Translations under genes and position numbers: made by a program
Notes under the pieces: generated by a model
The model's database searches: none
Told to the model about the DNA's origin: nothing
What the model saw: only the letters and a program-made list of their open reading frames with translations
In this document: one piece after another, positions 21,198 through 30,496 of the stretch
How positions within the stretch are numbered: position 1 is the stretch's first letter
How the letters are laid out: every line of letters begins with the position of its first letter
Origin: Syntrophobacter fumaroxidans MPOB
GTDB lineage: Bacteria > Desulfobacterota > Syntrophobacteria > Syntrophobacterales > Syntrophobacteraceae
Assembly (NCBI RefSeq): GCF_000014965.1
Contig: NC_008554.1
Coordinates: 62,001 to 126,000 of the forward strand
Length of the DNA: 64,000 nt
Direction of reading: 5' to 3'

Positions 21198-22184
21198 TTA
21201 CTTTCCCGACCGATCCCTGCGGCTTCTGGGGTGGGCCGCATCGTAGACCTTCATGAGCTGGTCCACGTGAACATGAGTGTAGCGTTGCGTCGTGGACAGG
21301 TTCGAGTGTCCCAGCATCTCCTGAATGGCGCGCAGATCCGCTCCCGAGTTCAACAGGTGGGTCGCGAACGTGTGCCGCAACCCGTGTGGGCTGAGATGCT
21401 GCCACAGTCCGCATCTTCGGAGCTCCATGCGGAGCAGCCGGTGCACCGAACGCGTCGTCAGTCTCCGCCCCCTGGCGTTGCGAAACAGCGCGGAACCCAT
21501 GCGCCTGGCTTCCGGGAACTGGCTGTCCAGCACCCGCAGGTAGAGCTTCACGGCGTCAAGGGCCTTCCCTCCCACCGGCACGATGCGCTCTTTACTCCCT
21601 TTACCCAGGACCCGGACCATGCCCTCGTGGAAATCGACGTCGGATTCGTCCATCCCGGCAAGCTCGCTGACCCGGACTCCGGTGGAGTACATGCATTCAA
21701 AAAGCGCCCAGTTGCGGCAGCGCCGCCAGGATGCGCCGGCCCGGGCCGCTCCGGCGTTCAGCGAGTCCAGCAAATGAAACACGTCGTCGACCCCGAGGAA
21801 GGAGGGGATTTTCGTCCCCAGCTTGGGATAGGCCACAAGGGCCGCGGGATTCTCGCGGACGAGCTCGCGGTCATTGAGAAAATGGTAGAAAGAGCGCAAC
21901 GTGGACAATTTCCTGGCCCGGCTGGTCTTCTTGCGGGTTTTGTGCAACGCGGCGAGATACCCCCTGATCGCATCCGCGTCGACCTGTGACAGCCTCGGAT
22001 CGGCTGTGCCCGCCGTTGCGTTCATGTGTTCCCGAAATTGATCCAGGTCGCCGGCGTAAGCCCGCACCGTCTCGGCGCTCAATCCGCGCTCGTGCCGCAG
22101 GTGCGCGATGAATCGGGCCGATGCCTCCGACCAGGTCGCCTCGCTGCCGTCGGCGGAGTTATCGTCAAGAGTCCCGGGCGCCAA
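21198..22184 (-). CDS. xerC: Tyrosine recombinase XerC-like
   Basis: The protein is a site-specific recombinase likely to resolve chromosome dimers at dif. All catalytic residues are visible: R in TGVRVSEL, K in GKGSKER, HxxR in [10 protein letters not shown] in LGHSNLS and the nucleophile Y in QRYTHVH. The N-terminal SAM-like core-binding domain begins around [12 protein letters not shown]. The start is uncertain: the frame is open to a GTG at 22343 (381 residues), but a TTG at 22184 (328 residues) gives a family-like N-terminus and lies near a G-rich stretch that could act as a ribosome-binding site. It heads the hslVU-arg-dap run, as in several deltaproteobacteria. Confidence 0.9.
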
Positions 22185-22697
22185 TGTGCCCCCCCGTTTC
22201 CATCCGTCGCGCCACCCTCCTAAAAGGCTTCGGGACCCGGCCCATGCAAGGCGCCGTGGACTTTCGCCGGGAAGGGCGCGAACGGGTGCCTGAGAAAGTT
22301 TTCCGCACCGGACTTCACAAACGAAAAAAATTAAGTAGCACACGCGCCCGAAAAATTAAAGGGTAAGTCAGATCGATTCCGGATGGATGGGGGTACGGTA
22401 AGGAATTTTCTTGACTTTGGCGTCTATTTTGCCCTATCCTTCCTCCTTTGGATTTCTCTACGATTTCAGAATATTGAGATACGGTAGAGGGTTCCGGAAC
22501 GTCCCGCACAGCGAATGAATGTGCCTGGTCGAATGATGCGGGGTCTACAGAAACGCGCAGGCGGCCCGGGCGTTCATTGTCAAACAGCCGTTCGGTTCAG
22601 AGCCTCTGCTTTCGATTTACCGCCAAGGGGGAGTTGTTTGCCGGTCGTGAAGCCCGGTCCCCCCCGGGGACCGCAATAATTGAAGAAAGGAAGAGAT
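22185..22697. other. Divergent intergenic region between xerC and the EF-G-like gene
   Basis: About 500 bp separate the two divergent genes if the shorter xerC start is right. The part nearest xerC could still code for its N-terminus. An AT-rich segment at 22315-22480 contains a possible sigma-70 promoter for the EF-G gene. I see no small gene or RNA structure I can name. Confidence 0.4.
22411..22440 (+). promoter_or_regulatory. Possible sigma-70 promoter upstream of the EF-G-like gene
   Basis: TTGACT at 22411 and TATCCT at 22435 are separated by 18 bp in an AT-rich island of an otherwise GC-rich region. The predicted start is about 250 bp upstream of the EF-G-like ATG, which would leave a long leader. 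The match is partial and the call is tentative. Confidence 0.35.
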
Positions 22698-24773
22698 ATG
22701 AAAGAGGACGTTGCAGGTGTTCGTACTTTCGCAATCATTTCCCATGGTGGTGCGGGCAAGACTTCCCTGGCCGAGGCCATGCTCTTCGATGCCGGTGTGA
22801 CCACCCGGCTCGGCAAGGTGGACGACAGCACCTCGGTCATGGACTACGAACCCGAGGAGGTGAAGCGGAAGATTACGATCAGCACCGCATTCAATACCCT
22901 GACCTGGAAGAAACACCAGTTCACCATCATCGATACTCCCGGGGACTTCAATTTCATCGCGGAAACCAAGACATCCATGCAGGGTGCGGATGCCGTCCTC
23001 GTCCTGGTCGACGCCATCGACGGCGTCAGGGTCCAAACTGAAAAAGTGTGGGAATTTGCCGACGAATTCAAACAGCCGCGGATCATCTTCGTGAACAAAA
23101 TGGATCGCGAGCGGGCGGACTTCGCCAAGACCGTCGCAGACATCCAGAACAACTTCGGCAAGTCGTGCGTGCCCTTGCAGATTCCCATCGGGAGCGCGGA
23201 AAGCTTCAAAGGCGTGGTCGATGTGCTCAACCGGAAGGCCTGCCTGTACGGACATGGGGACAGCGGCAAGTTCGAGGTCAAGGAAATGCCCGCCGATCTG
23301 GCCGATCAGGTGGCGCACTACCATGAAGAATTGGTCGAACGGGTCGCCGAATCCAATGACGAGCTGTTGGAGAAATATCTGGAATCCGGAGAACTGTCTC
23401 CCGAGGAAGTGAAGAACGCGCTTCGCGGCGCCGTGACTTCGGGGACTCTGGTCCCCATTGCATGCGGTTCGGGGGTTGCCAACATCGGCATTCACGGCCT
23501 GATGGACCTCATCGCGGATTGTCTGCCGTCCCCGCTGGACCGCGGACCGCGGACCGGCAAAGGGGCCCGTGGAGCCGAGGCCGATCGCGAGCCGGATCCG
23601 GCTGCGCCGTTCAGCGCACTGGTGATCAAGACCATCAGCGATCCTTACGCCGGGCGCCTGTCGGTGATGCGCGTCTTCTCGGGGAGCTTGTCGCCGGATT
23701 CGACTGTTTTCAACTCTACCAAGGAAACCAAGGAAAGATTCGGCCAGTTGCTCCGGTTGAAGGGCAAGAACCAGGAACCCATCCAGGGTTGCGGTCCCGG
23801 CGACGTCGTGGCGGTGGCCAAGCTCAAGGAGACGACCACCCAGGACACCCTGTGTTCCGAAAAGGACGTCATCAGCTTCCCTCCGGTGGAGCTCCCGCCC
23901 GCCATTTATTCGCTGGCTGTCGAGCCCAAGAGCAAGGGTGACGAGGAGAAGATTTTTTCCTCCCTTTCCCGTCTCATGGAAGAAGATCTTACGCTCAAGC
24001 TCGAAAGGAATGAGGAAACCAAGGAGATGATCCTGTCCGGGATGGGGGAAATCCATATCGAGGCCACGGTTGACAAGCTGAAGCGCAAATTCGGCGTGGA
24101 GGTCAATCTGCGCATCCCGAAGGTGACGTACAAGGAAACGATCAAGGGGAAAGCCCGCGTCCAGGGAAAATACAAGAAGCAGTCCGGAGGCCGCGGCCAG
24201 TACGGAGACTGCTGGATCGAGATGGAGCCTCTGCCCAGGGGCGAAGGCTTCCAGTTTTATGACAAGATCGTAGGCGGGGTGATCCCGAGACAGTACATCC
24301 CGGCAGTGGAAAAAGGCATCGCCGAAGCCTTGGTGGAGGGTGCTCTGGCGGGCTATCCTGTGGTCGATTTCAAGGTCGATCTGGTGGACGGCTCTTTCCA
24401 CCCCGTGGACTCTTCCGAAATGGCGTTCAAAATCGCGGGGTCGATGGCGTTCAAGAAAGCCATGATGGAAGCCAAGCCGACGCTGCTCGAGCCGATTGTG
24501 TTGATGGAAATCACGGTTCCTGACGATTGTATGGGAGATATCATAGGCGACCTCAATTCCAGGCGCGGGCGAGTGCTTGGAATGGAGAGCAAGGGGAAAA
24601 AGCAGATCGTCCGCGCGAACGTGCCGCTTGCCGAAGTCCTGAAATACGCTCCCGATTTGCGATCCATGACGGCCGGCAGAGGTATGTTCACGATGAAGTT
24701 TTCTCACTATGAGGAGGTACCGGGCCAGTTGCAGGAGAAGATCGTCGAGGCGGCCAAGGCGGAAGAAAAGTAG
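22698..24773 (+). CDS. Elongation factor G paralogue (EF-G2 type)
   Basis: This is a translational GTPase of the EF-G family. The P-loop is HGGAGKT at residues 16-22 rather than the AHIDAGKTT of canonical EF-G, followed by DTPGD at 79-83 and NKMD at 133-136. The SHGGAGKTSL form marks the EF-G2-like subgroup. Domains II to V follow, including a SGGRGQYGDCWIEMEP block in domain IV. It has 691 residues, with GGAAGAG upstream of the ATG at 22698. Paralogues of this type may act in ribosome recycling or under stress; the exact role is unknown. It is not next to rpsL, rpsG or tuf, which supports a non-housekeeping EF-G. Confidence 0.88.
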   Translation: MKEDVAGVRTFAIISHGGAGKTSLAEAMLFDAGVTTRLGKVDDSTSVMDYEPEEVKRKITISTAFNTLTWKKHQFTIIDTPGDFNFIAETKTSMQGADAVLVLVDAIDGVRVQTEKVWEFADEFKQPRIIFVNKMDRERADFAKTVADIQNNFGKSCVPLQIPIGSAESFKGVVDVLNRKACLYGHGDSGKFEVKEMPADLADQVAHYHEELVERVAESNDELLEKYLESGELSPEEVKNALRGAVTSGTLVPIACGSGVANIGIHGLMDLIADCLPSPLDRGPRTGKGARGAEADREPDPAAPFSALVIKTISDPYAGRLSVMRVFSGSLSPDSTVFNSTKETKERFGQLLRLKGKNQEPIQGCGPGDVVAVAKLKETTTQDTLCSEKDVISFPPVELPPAIYSLAVEPKSKGDEEKIFSSLSRLMEEDLTLKLERNEETKEMILSGMGEIHIEATVDKLKRKFGVEVNLRIPKVTYKETIKGKARVQGKYKKQSGGRGQYGDCWIEMEPLPRGEGFQFYDKIVGGVIPRQYIPAVEKGIAEALVEGALAGYPVVDFKVDLVDGSFHPVDSSEMAFKIAGSMAFKKAMMEAKPTLLEPIVLMEITVPDDCMGDIIGDLNSRRGRVLGMESKGKKQIVRANVPLAEVLKYAPDLRSMTAGRGMFTMKFSHYEEVPGQLQEKIVEAAKAEEK

Positions 24774-24913
24774 GATGACCGTTTCCGCGCCGTTCCGGTT
24801 TTCCGCCCGAGGAAGCGACCTCTCCGGACGGGGAGGGTTTCGCGTTGGGACCGGGAGTCGCCTTCGGATGATGGTTCCCGGTGTGGATTCCCGTGCGTCG
24901 TCAGGGTTGAGAA

Positions 24914-26029
24914 ATGGCTCAAGGTCAGACCGCCCCGGATAGGTTCTCCGGTACTGTCGAACGCGTGGCACTGGCAGACCTGATGCAGATGATCTGCCTG
25001 GCTCAAATGAGCCATGCGATCGTCGTGCAGCACGAATCGGGAACCGGAGCCATTTTCGTGCGTTCGGGCCAGGTTTGCCATGCCGTACTGGGCGGCGCTC
25101 AGGGGGAGGAACCCCTGTTCGAAATGTTGAGATGGCGGAGTGGAAAGTTCGATGCCGCCCCGTCTCAATCATCGGATACACCCGCTACGATCACCCGGGG
25201 TTGGGAATACCTGCTGATCGAAGCCATGCGATCGCGCCTCACGGGCGAAGAGGCGGCGGGCGAGAGTGCGGGTCCAGTGCTGTCGGCGGGTTTTGCCGGT
25301 CGGCTCGGCGGCGTCCAACTTTCCGATCTCGTTCAACTCGCCTGCATGTCCCGAACCGACCACGTTTATGAAGTCAAGACCGAGCCAAGAACGGGGAGAA
25401 TCTACGCCCGGTCCGGTCAGGTCTATCATTCCGAATGCGGTAAGCTGCAGGGGGAAGATGCTTTCTGCGAGTTGCTCCTGGCCGAAACCGGCGAATTCCG
25501 GACGGTTTCTCTCGAAGGCGAGCCCCCGGAGACCATAGCCAAGCCCTGGGAATACCTCCTCATGGATGCCATGCGCTACCGCGACGAGAAGACCGGCGGC
25601 GCCGGGGAGGAGCTTGAGGAGGAAATCCAGAGTCTTCTGACAAAATTGCACAGGATGAAGGTCAGCGAGAAGATCCGGGCGGCGATGGTCGGGGACAAGG
25701 AAGTACGCTCCCTGCTCATCAGGGAACCCAACAAGCTGGTTCAAATTGCCATCATCAACAACCCTCGCATCACGGAAGGTGAGGTGAGCGCGATTGCAAG
25801 CAGTCGGAACGTGGACGAGGAGGTGTTGCGCCGAATTGCAAATACCCGTGAGTGGATGAAGATTTACGCCGTCAGGCTGGCCCTCACGACCAACCCGAAG
25901 TGTCCGTTGCCCAGTGCCCTGAGACTTCTCCAGGGGCTTACGCAGCACGACATCAGACAAATCGCGAAGAGCAAATCCGTACCGATCGGGCTGGCCCAGA
26001 CCGCGCGGCGGTTGATCCATGAACCATAG
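24914..26029 (+). CDS. Protein with two DUF4388 (PATAN) domains
   Basis: Two similar segments (about residues 8-110 and 120-225) each carry a FxGxxxRVALADLMQM / FAGRLGGVQLSDLVQL-like opening and an IFVRSGQVCHA / IYARSGQVYHS strand, then end in a PWEYLL/GWEYLL helix. This is the DUF4388/PATAN pattern common in deltaproteobacterial regulators. The C-terminal 130 residues are helical, with IREPNKLVQIAIINNPRIT repeats resembling HEAT-like modules. There is no receiver or kinase domain here. It lies 140 bp downstream of EF-G2 and 10 bp before moaB, so the three genes may be co-expressed. Function is unknown; a role as adaptor in signalling or motility is inferred from the family. Confidence 0.75.
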   Translation: MAQGQTAPDRFSGTVERVALADLMQMICLAQMSHAIVVQHESGTGAIFVRSGQVCHAVLGGAQGEEPLFEMLRWRSGKFDAAPSQSSDTPATITRGWEYLLIEAMRSRLTGEEAAGESAGPVLSAGFAGRLGGVQLSDLVQLACMSRTDHVYEVKTEPRTGRIYARSGQVYHSECGKLQGEDAFCELLLAETGEFRTVSLEGEPPETIAKPWEYLLMDAMRYRDEKTGGAGEELEEEIQSLLTKLHRMKVSEKIRAAMVGDKEVRSLLIREPNKLVQIAIINNPRITEGEVSAIASSRNVDEEVLRRIANTREWMKIYAVRLALTTNPKCPLPSALRLLQGLTQHDIRQIAKSKSVPIGLAQTARRLIHEP

Positions 26030-26039
26030 GGGGACAACG

Positions 26040-26579
26040 ATGGAAAGCCGGACGACAAAACAGGCGAAACGGGAATTCCTCCGCACGGTCGCCATTATCA
26101 CCGTCAGTGACCGTGGAGCGCGCGGCGAGCGCGAAGACGCTTCGGGACAGGCACTGCATGACCTCCTGACCAGGCATGGATTCGACGTCTGCTACCAGAC
26201 CATCGTACCGGATGAAGCGGAGGTCATTTCCCAGGCGATCAGGGAATGCGCCGTTGTGAAGAGAGTCGCTCTGGTGCTCACCACGGGCGGCACAGGGGTA
26301 TCGCCGCGAGACGTAACGCCGGAGGCGACTCGCGCGGTGATCGAACGCCTGGTCCCGGGCATGGCGGAAGCTATGCGCGCCGCAAACCTGTTGAAGACCC
26401 CTCATGCCATGCTCTCGCGGGCCGTCGTCGGCATTCGCGGTGCCACGCTCGTCATCAACCTGCCCGGCAGCCCGACCGGCGCCGTTGAAAATCTAAGCGT
26501 GCTGCTGGGAGCGTTGCCGCACGCATTGGACAAGATCCAGGGCGACATGTCGGATTGCGCCAGGCCGGCCGGGGGCTGA
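26040..26579 (+). CDS. moaB: Molybdenum cofactor biosynthesis protein MoaB/MogA family
   Basis: MoaB/MogA proteins adenylylate molybdopterin before metal insertion. The conserved TTGGTGVSPRDVTPEA block starts at residue 81 and the NLPGSPTGAVENL block lies near the C-terminus. The ATG at 26040 has GGGGGA upstream and gives 179 residues; an upstream ATG at 26019 overlaps the preceding gene and is less likely. Molybdenum or tungsten enzymes such as formate dehydrogenases are expected users in a syntroph-like anaerobe, but none is in the window. Confidence 0.9.
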   Translation: MESRTTKQAKREFLRTVAIITVSDRGARGEREDASGQALHDLLTRHGFDVCYQTIVPDEAEVISQAIRECAVVKRVALVLTTGGTGVSPRDVTPEATRAVIERLVPGMAEAMRAANLLKTPHAMLSRAVVGIRGATLVINLPGSPTGAVENLSVLLGALPHALDKIQGDMSDCARPAGG

Positions 26580-26846
26580 ACCGGGGCAGGGCCGCGGGCA
26601 ATCGTCAATCGTTCCGTCCATGGATGAACGGCATCCATCCGAACCGTCACGTTGGCGCCTTTCAGACCTGACCGCGGGGGGGGGGCGCCAAGGTCCGAAA
26701 AGCGCTCGAAAACCTTGTCGAACGACCGCACCGGCGTGGGAATGACCACGTGGGCTTTCCCGCTTCCTTTGAAGCCCCGTTCCTCCGCGACCCGCGGCAA
26801 TGAAGGGCAAAGGGGCTCCTGCCGGGCGAAGAGCCGGCTCAGGCCT

Positions 26847-27242
26847 CTAGTCTTCCGAGTCTTCCCTCCCTGTCTGAGCCCTCCTGAGAGTGTAGCGCTC
26901 CACGAGTTCTTGTTTCCTTTTCTGAAAACCCTCCTTGATTCTCTCCACGTCCTCATCGAATCGAAACATACCCGATTCCGCGTCCTCAACGACCTTGAGG
27001 AACTGCTTCACCATTGCATTGTCGGACCAGTCCGTCTGCCCCTGTTTATACAGGGAATAGACCTCAGACCCGAGACGTGCCCCGGCCTTGTCGAGTTCCT
27101 TACGCGCCGAGCATTTCCTGAATTTCCGGAGGCGGATCTTGGCGAGCTTCTTCAGCCAGGCGACGGACACGAGAGCATTTTGCAGCCCGAAATATCCGGC
27201 TTGCTTGACCAGATCGGAAACCTTTTCGAATACGCTCTTCAT
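26847..27242 (-). CDS. Conserved hypothetical small helical protein
   Basis: This 131-residue, Lys/Arg/Glu-rich protein is predicted to be almost all helical and likely forms a coiled coil. It begins MKSVFEKVSDLVKQAGYFGLQNAL and ends in a charged tail. A strong GGAGGAG-type ribosome-binding site precedes the ATG. There is no signal peptide or cysteine. I do not recognise the family; the amphipathic N-terminal helix recalls phasin-like or membrane-surface proteins, but that is only a resemblance. It lies 31 bp downstream of the Mut7-C gene on the same strand. Confidence 0.55.
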   Translation of the reverse strand: MKSVFEKVSDLVKQAGYFGLQNALVSVAWLKKLAKIRLRKFRKCSARKELDKAGARLGSEVYSLYKQGQTDWSDNAMVKQFLKVVEDAESGMFRFDEDVERIKEGFQKRKQELVERYTLRRAQTGREDSED

Positions 27243-27273
27243 AACTTCTTCTCCTCCTCGTCCAATGTCCGAA

Positions 27274-27750
27274 TCAGCCGGACCAGTTCAATTCACGCCG
27301 CATGCGCTCCACCATGCGCACGAGGTGGGTTCCGGGCCAGTAGATTCTACCGCATCCCGGACAGTGATGAAAACACTCGTTCGTTTCGAAAACGAAGTCG
27401 GGGACTCTGCCGAATACCCGGTCGCGCGGGAGGACTTCGAGGTCCAGGTTGCAGAGGATGCAGCGGCGAAGTGGTCTGAGCTCCTCCAGCCGGATCGGCA
27501 CGGCCGCGATCAATTCCTTGAGCTGTTCGGAAGGATCGTTGGATGTCAGGCAAAAAACCCCGGTCGAACCACACCACTGCCGACGCCTCGTCACGATGAT
27601 CCGGCCTTCTTCCCGAAACCGAGTCACTTGAGCGGAACTGTCCACCCGCAGGCATCGGGCGTCGAAGCCGAGGATGCGCAGCCATTTGGCAACCTTCCCG
27701 AGCATGATATCGACCACGAAACGCTTTTCGGGCGAAGGCCGCTCGCTCAT
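27274..27750 (-). CDS. Mut7-C (DUF82) PIN-like RNase-domain protein
   Basis: The 158-residue protein matches the Mut7-C family: FVVDIMLGKVAKWLRILGFD at residues 11-30 with acidic D14, then a PIN-like core, and a C-terminal zinc-ribbon with C97/C100 and C130/C133. The family is predicted to be a nuclease by fold. The ATG at 27750 overlaps the stop of the upstream lipoprotein gene by 4 bp (ATGA), which supports this start and translational coupling. The substrate is unknown. Confidence 0.8.
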   Translation of the reverse strand: MSERPSPEKRFVVDIMLGKVAKWLRILGFDARCLRVDSSAQVTRFREEGRIIVTRRRQWCGSTGVFCLTSNDPSEQLKELIAAVPIRLEELRPLRRCILCNLDLEVLPRDRVFGRVPDFVFETNECFHHCPGCGRIYWPGTHLVRMVERMRRELNWSG

Positions 27751-28532
27751 TTGATCGAATCCAGGTCGACGGTACGGACGCCCTCTTGAACGGGCGGGAC
27801 AAAGACCGACGCATCGAAGCCGGAAGTGGGCATGATCTGTTCGACGGTTATTTCCATCCGCCATTGCGCCGATTCGAGTCGGAGTTTCCGAGGTGCATTC
27901 TGCGGTTCCAGTTCGACTGCGGGATCGTAGGTGATGCGACGGTCCCACAACCCGTCTCTTGCAGCAAGAGATTTCAGGGCGGGAGGATTGTCCTCGAACT
28001 CCCAGAGAAAGGACGCGTCACTTCCCTCGGGAGAAAAATCCGCCTTCCAGCCCGGTGCTTCCCGGCGTGGACTGAGCTTGTCGAGCTGTTCCGGAGGCAC
28101 GACCGCGGCAAGGTCGTATGCGAAGACCCCGGCGGGCAAAGGCATGCCGAAGAAGTACTCGATGAGCGTTTCGGGCCGCTCGGCCGTGAAGATCATCTTT
28201 TCGGAAGGAATGGACAGGGCAGGCTTGCCGTTGTTCATGGTGAACAGCGCAACGGTCTGCCCGACCAGGTTGAAGGCTTCCAGGCGCAACTGATCCGGCA
28301 GAACGGCCAGAACGATGGCCTGAAAACGCATCTTGCCCTTGGCGCCCTCGAGCCTGATACGCAGTTTTGCCTGATAACTTCGCCAGTGGGCGGCCCTCGC
28401 TTCAAGCTTGCCGAGGTTTTCGTCGAAGGAAACGGGCCGGGGCAGCACCTCCGGCGGTTTGGGTTTCCCGCACGAGAGGCAGCAGAGCATGATCAGACCC
28501 AGCAGCACGGCATGAAAGCGGGAGGTCTTCAT
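27747..28532 (-). CDS. LolB-like / DUF4292-type outer-membrane lipoprotein
   Basis: The protein has a signal peptide ending Cys-Leu-Ser-Cys, so lipidation at C21 is likely though the lipobox is not ideal. The body alternates beta strands, with RSYQAKLRIRLEGAKGKMRFQAIV and LRLEAFNLVGQTVALF segments typical of the LolB/DUF4292 half-barrel that binds lipid acyl chains. It lies downstream of a TPR lipoprotein and overlaps the Mut7-C gene by 4 bp. LolB-like lipid or lipoprotein transfer at the outer membrane is inferred from fold-like pattern only. Confidence 0.65.
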   Translation of the reverse strand: MKTSRFHAVLLGLIMLCCLSCGKPKPPEVLPRPVSFDENLGKLEARAAHWRSYQAKLRIRLEGAKGKMRFQAIVLAVLPDQLRLEAFNLVGQTVALFTMNNGKPALSIPSEKMIFTAERPETLIEYFFGMPLPAGVFAYDLAAVVPPEQLDKLSPRREAPGWKADFSPEGSDASFLWEFEDNPPALKSLAARDGLWDRRITYDPAVELEPQNAPRKLRLESAQWRMEITVEQIMPTSGFDASVFVPPVQEGVRTVDLDSIK

Positions 28533-28603
28533 CGGGTTCCGATCTTCGTTACAGACAGTGGCGGAAAAGGGACGGTTCGATCTCGAGCGTTCCAACGATG
28601 CGC

Positions 28604-30307
28604 CTACTTGAGCCGGTCCAGCTTCTCCCGGATCTTCTCGGGCTCCGTGTGGCTGTACTCCAGCGCTTTCTCATAGGCCTCGATGGCTTCGTTCTTCTTT
28701 CCGAGACTCAAGTAAATGTCCCCGAGATGCTCGTGGATGACGGGGTCCTGCGGAACGCGCTTCAATGCCTCCAGAATGGTCTCCAAAGCCTTCTTGTGTT
28801 GCCCCAGCTTGTAGTAGACCCAGGCGAGGCTGTCCATGATGTAACCATCATCGGGAGCGGTGGCCAGGGCCGCCTTGATCATCTGGCGGGCTTCGTTGAG
28901 GTTGATTCCCATCTCCGCATACGTGTACCCGATGTAGTTCAAGGCATTGGCGTTCTGAGGCTCGATCTCGAGGATCCGTTTCATCACGGCGATGGCGTCA
29001 TCCCTTCGGGACATCTTGTCGAGAATGACCCCTTTTCGGAACAGGAGATCGGTGTCTCGCGGAGTCTTGACCAGACCCCTGTCCACCGCCGCGACGCCAT
29101 CCTCGTATTGTTTCGCTTCTTCATAGATGATGCCGAGATAGAGATACAGATCGGCCACTTCCGGTTGGGCGTCGATCGCCTCCTTGAGGACCGCCGCACC
29201 GTTCTGGAAGTCCTTCTGCTTGGAGAAAATCAAGGCGAGGCGGGTCTGGGCCATGGGCCAGAGCGGGCTGCTCCGTGCGATCAGCCGGAAGTTGCGGATG
29301 GCCTGCTCGAAGTCCTGTTTTTCCGCATAGGTGCTGGCCAGGTAGTACAAAGCCTGGTCGTACTGCGGCTCGTCCTTCAACAGGTAGGTGAAATCCTTGA
29401 TGGCCTCCTCGTAATCCTTCTGTTGAAGGTGGATGATGCCCACTTTCAAACGGCTCTCGACATCCTTGCGGTTGAGCTTCAGAAGATGGGAGAAATGCCG
29501 TAAGGCCTCCGCGGGCCTGTCCTGGCGCATGTAAAGGTTGCCCAGCCGCGTGCGGGCGTTTACATTGGCCGGATTCGCCGACAGGATCTGCAGATAGGTC
29601 TGCTCGGCGTCCTTCAGCCGTTCGGTCACCTCGTAAACGTATGCCAGGTCGAGAGAGGCGTTTTCAAATGCGGGTTCGATCGCAAGAACGTCGAGGTAGA
29701 TCTTTTCGGCCTGTTTGTAAAGTTTCATGTCCAGGAAAACCCGTGCCTTGTAGTACAGTGCCACAGGGTTGTCCGGGAGCAGGGCCTTGAGGTGGTCGAA
29801 TGCCTCCATCGCCTCATCGTATTTCTTCTCCTGGGCGTAGAGCGCGCCCAGAAGGAGGTGCGCATCCTCGTTGGAAGGATTGATCTCGATGGCCCGGCTA
29901 TATGCATCGATGGCCCTGGCATTCTGCCCGATTCCGGCATACAGCTGTCCGAGGAGCATGTAGGCGGGCTCGTAGGTGCGGTCAAAGCTCGTGGCGTCTT
30001 CGGTGAGCTTGAGGGCCTGTTCGATCTTGCCCTGCCGGATCAAGAGAGCGGCCAACTCGGTGAGCAGCATCGGCGATCGGGGATCCTTTTTCAGGGCTTC
30101 GTGGTATGCTTCAATGGCCTTGTCGATTTCTTTCACGCTGACATAATATTGGGCGAGCAGGTACTCGAAGTACAAGTCGGCGCGTGAGCCCGACTCGGAG
30201 CGGGCTGCCGGGGCTTTGGGGGTGGAAGATGTCGCCGCGTACGGTTTAAGCTGGGTGCAACTGCACACGGAAAGCACTGCAATGATGAGAAGGTATCGCA
30301 GAATCAT
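28604..30307 (-). CDS. TPR-repeat lipoprotein
   Basis: A 567-residue protein with a short signal peptide and lipobox-like VCSC (C17), followed by an Ala/Pro/Ser-rich linker and then about fourteen tetratricopeptide repeats (recurrent A-x-x-x-Y-x-x-A-L/I patterns such as IDAYSRAIEINPSNEDAH). It probably scaffolds envelope complexes, as TPR lipoproteins do in type IV pilus, exopolysaccharide or Bam-like systems. The start ATG is at 30307. It is followed after 71 bp by the LolB-like lipoprotein gene, and the pair is conserved in deltaproteobacteria by my recollection. Confidence 0.85.
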   Translation of the reverse strand: MILRYLLIIAVLSVCSCTQLKPYAATSSTPKAPAARSESGSRADLYFEYLLAQYYVSVKEIDKAIEAYHEALKKDPRSPMLLTELAALLIRQGKIEQALKLTEDATSFDRTYEPAYMLLGQLYAGIGQNARAIDAYSRAIEINPSNEDAHLLLGALYAQEKKYDEAMEAFDHLKALLPDNPVALYYKARVFLDMKLYKQAEKIYLDVLAIEPAFENASLDLAYVYEVTERLKDAEQTYLQILSANPANVNARTRLGNLYMRQDRPAEALRHFSHLLKLNRKDVESRLKVGIIHLQQKDYEEAIKDFTYLLKDEPQYDQALYYLASTYAEKQDFEQAIRNFRLIARSSPLWPMAQTRLALIFSKQKDFQNGAAVLKEAIDAQPEVADLYLYLGIIYEEAKQYEDGVAAVDRGLVKTPRDTDLLFRKGVILDKMSRRDDAIAVMKRILEIEPQNANALNYIGYTYAEMGINLNEARQMIKAALATAPDDGYIMDSLAWVYYKLGQHKKALETILEALKRVPQDPVIHEHLGDIYLSLGKKNEAIEAYEKALEYSHTEPEKIREKLDRLK

Positions 30308-30496
30308 AGAAGCTGTATGTCCCCGAACTGCGGCAAATTATGAAATTCCATAAATAACAATGAAGTAGAACTTTTCTCTACTAACACAGGTTCGTGCAGG
30401 AGTCAATGGCTTCACAGGGCTTTGCGCCGATTTGCCGCCGGTCGGAATGGACCCCCGTGGGAGCTCGACTGTTCAGGACCGACAGGACCCTTCAAG

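Noticed and set aside
26402-26989. A 195-codon minus-strand frame crossing the end of moaB and the G10 tract
   Set aside because: It overlaps both moaB and the small helical protein gene antisense; it has no family match that I know and no ribosome-binding site.
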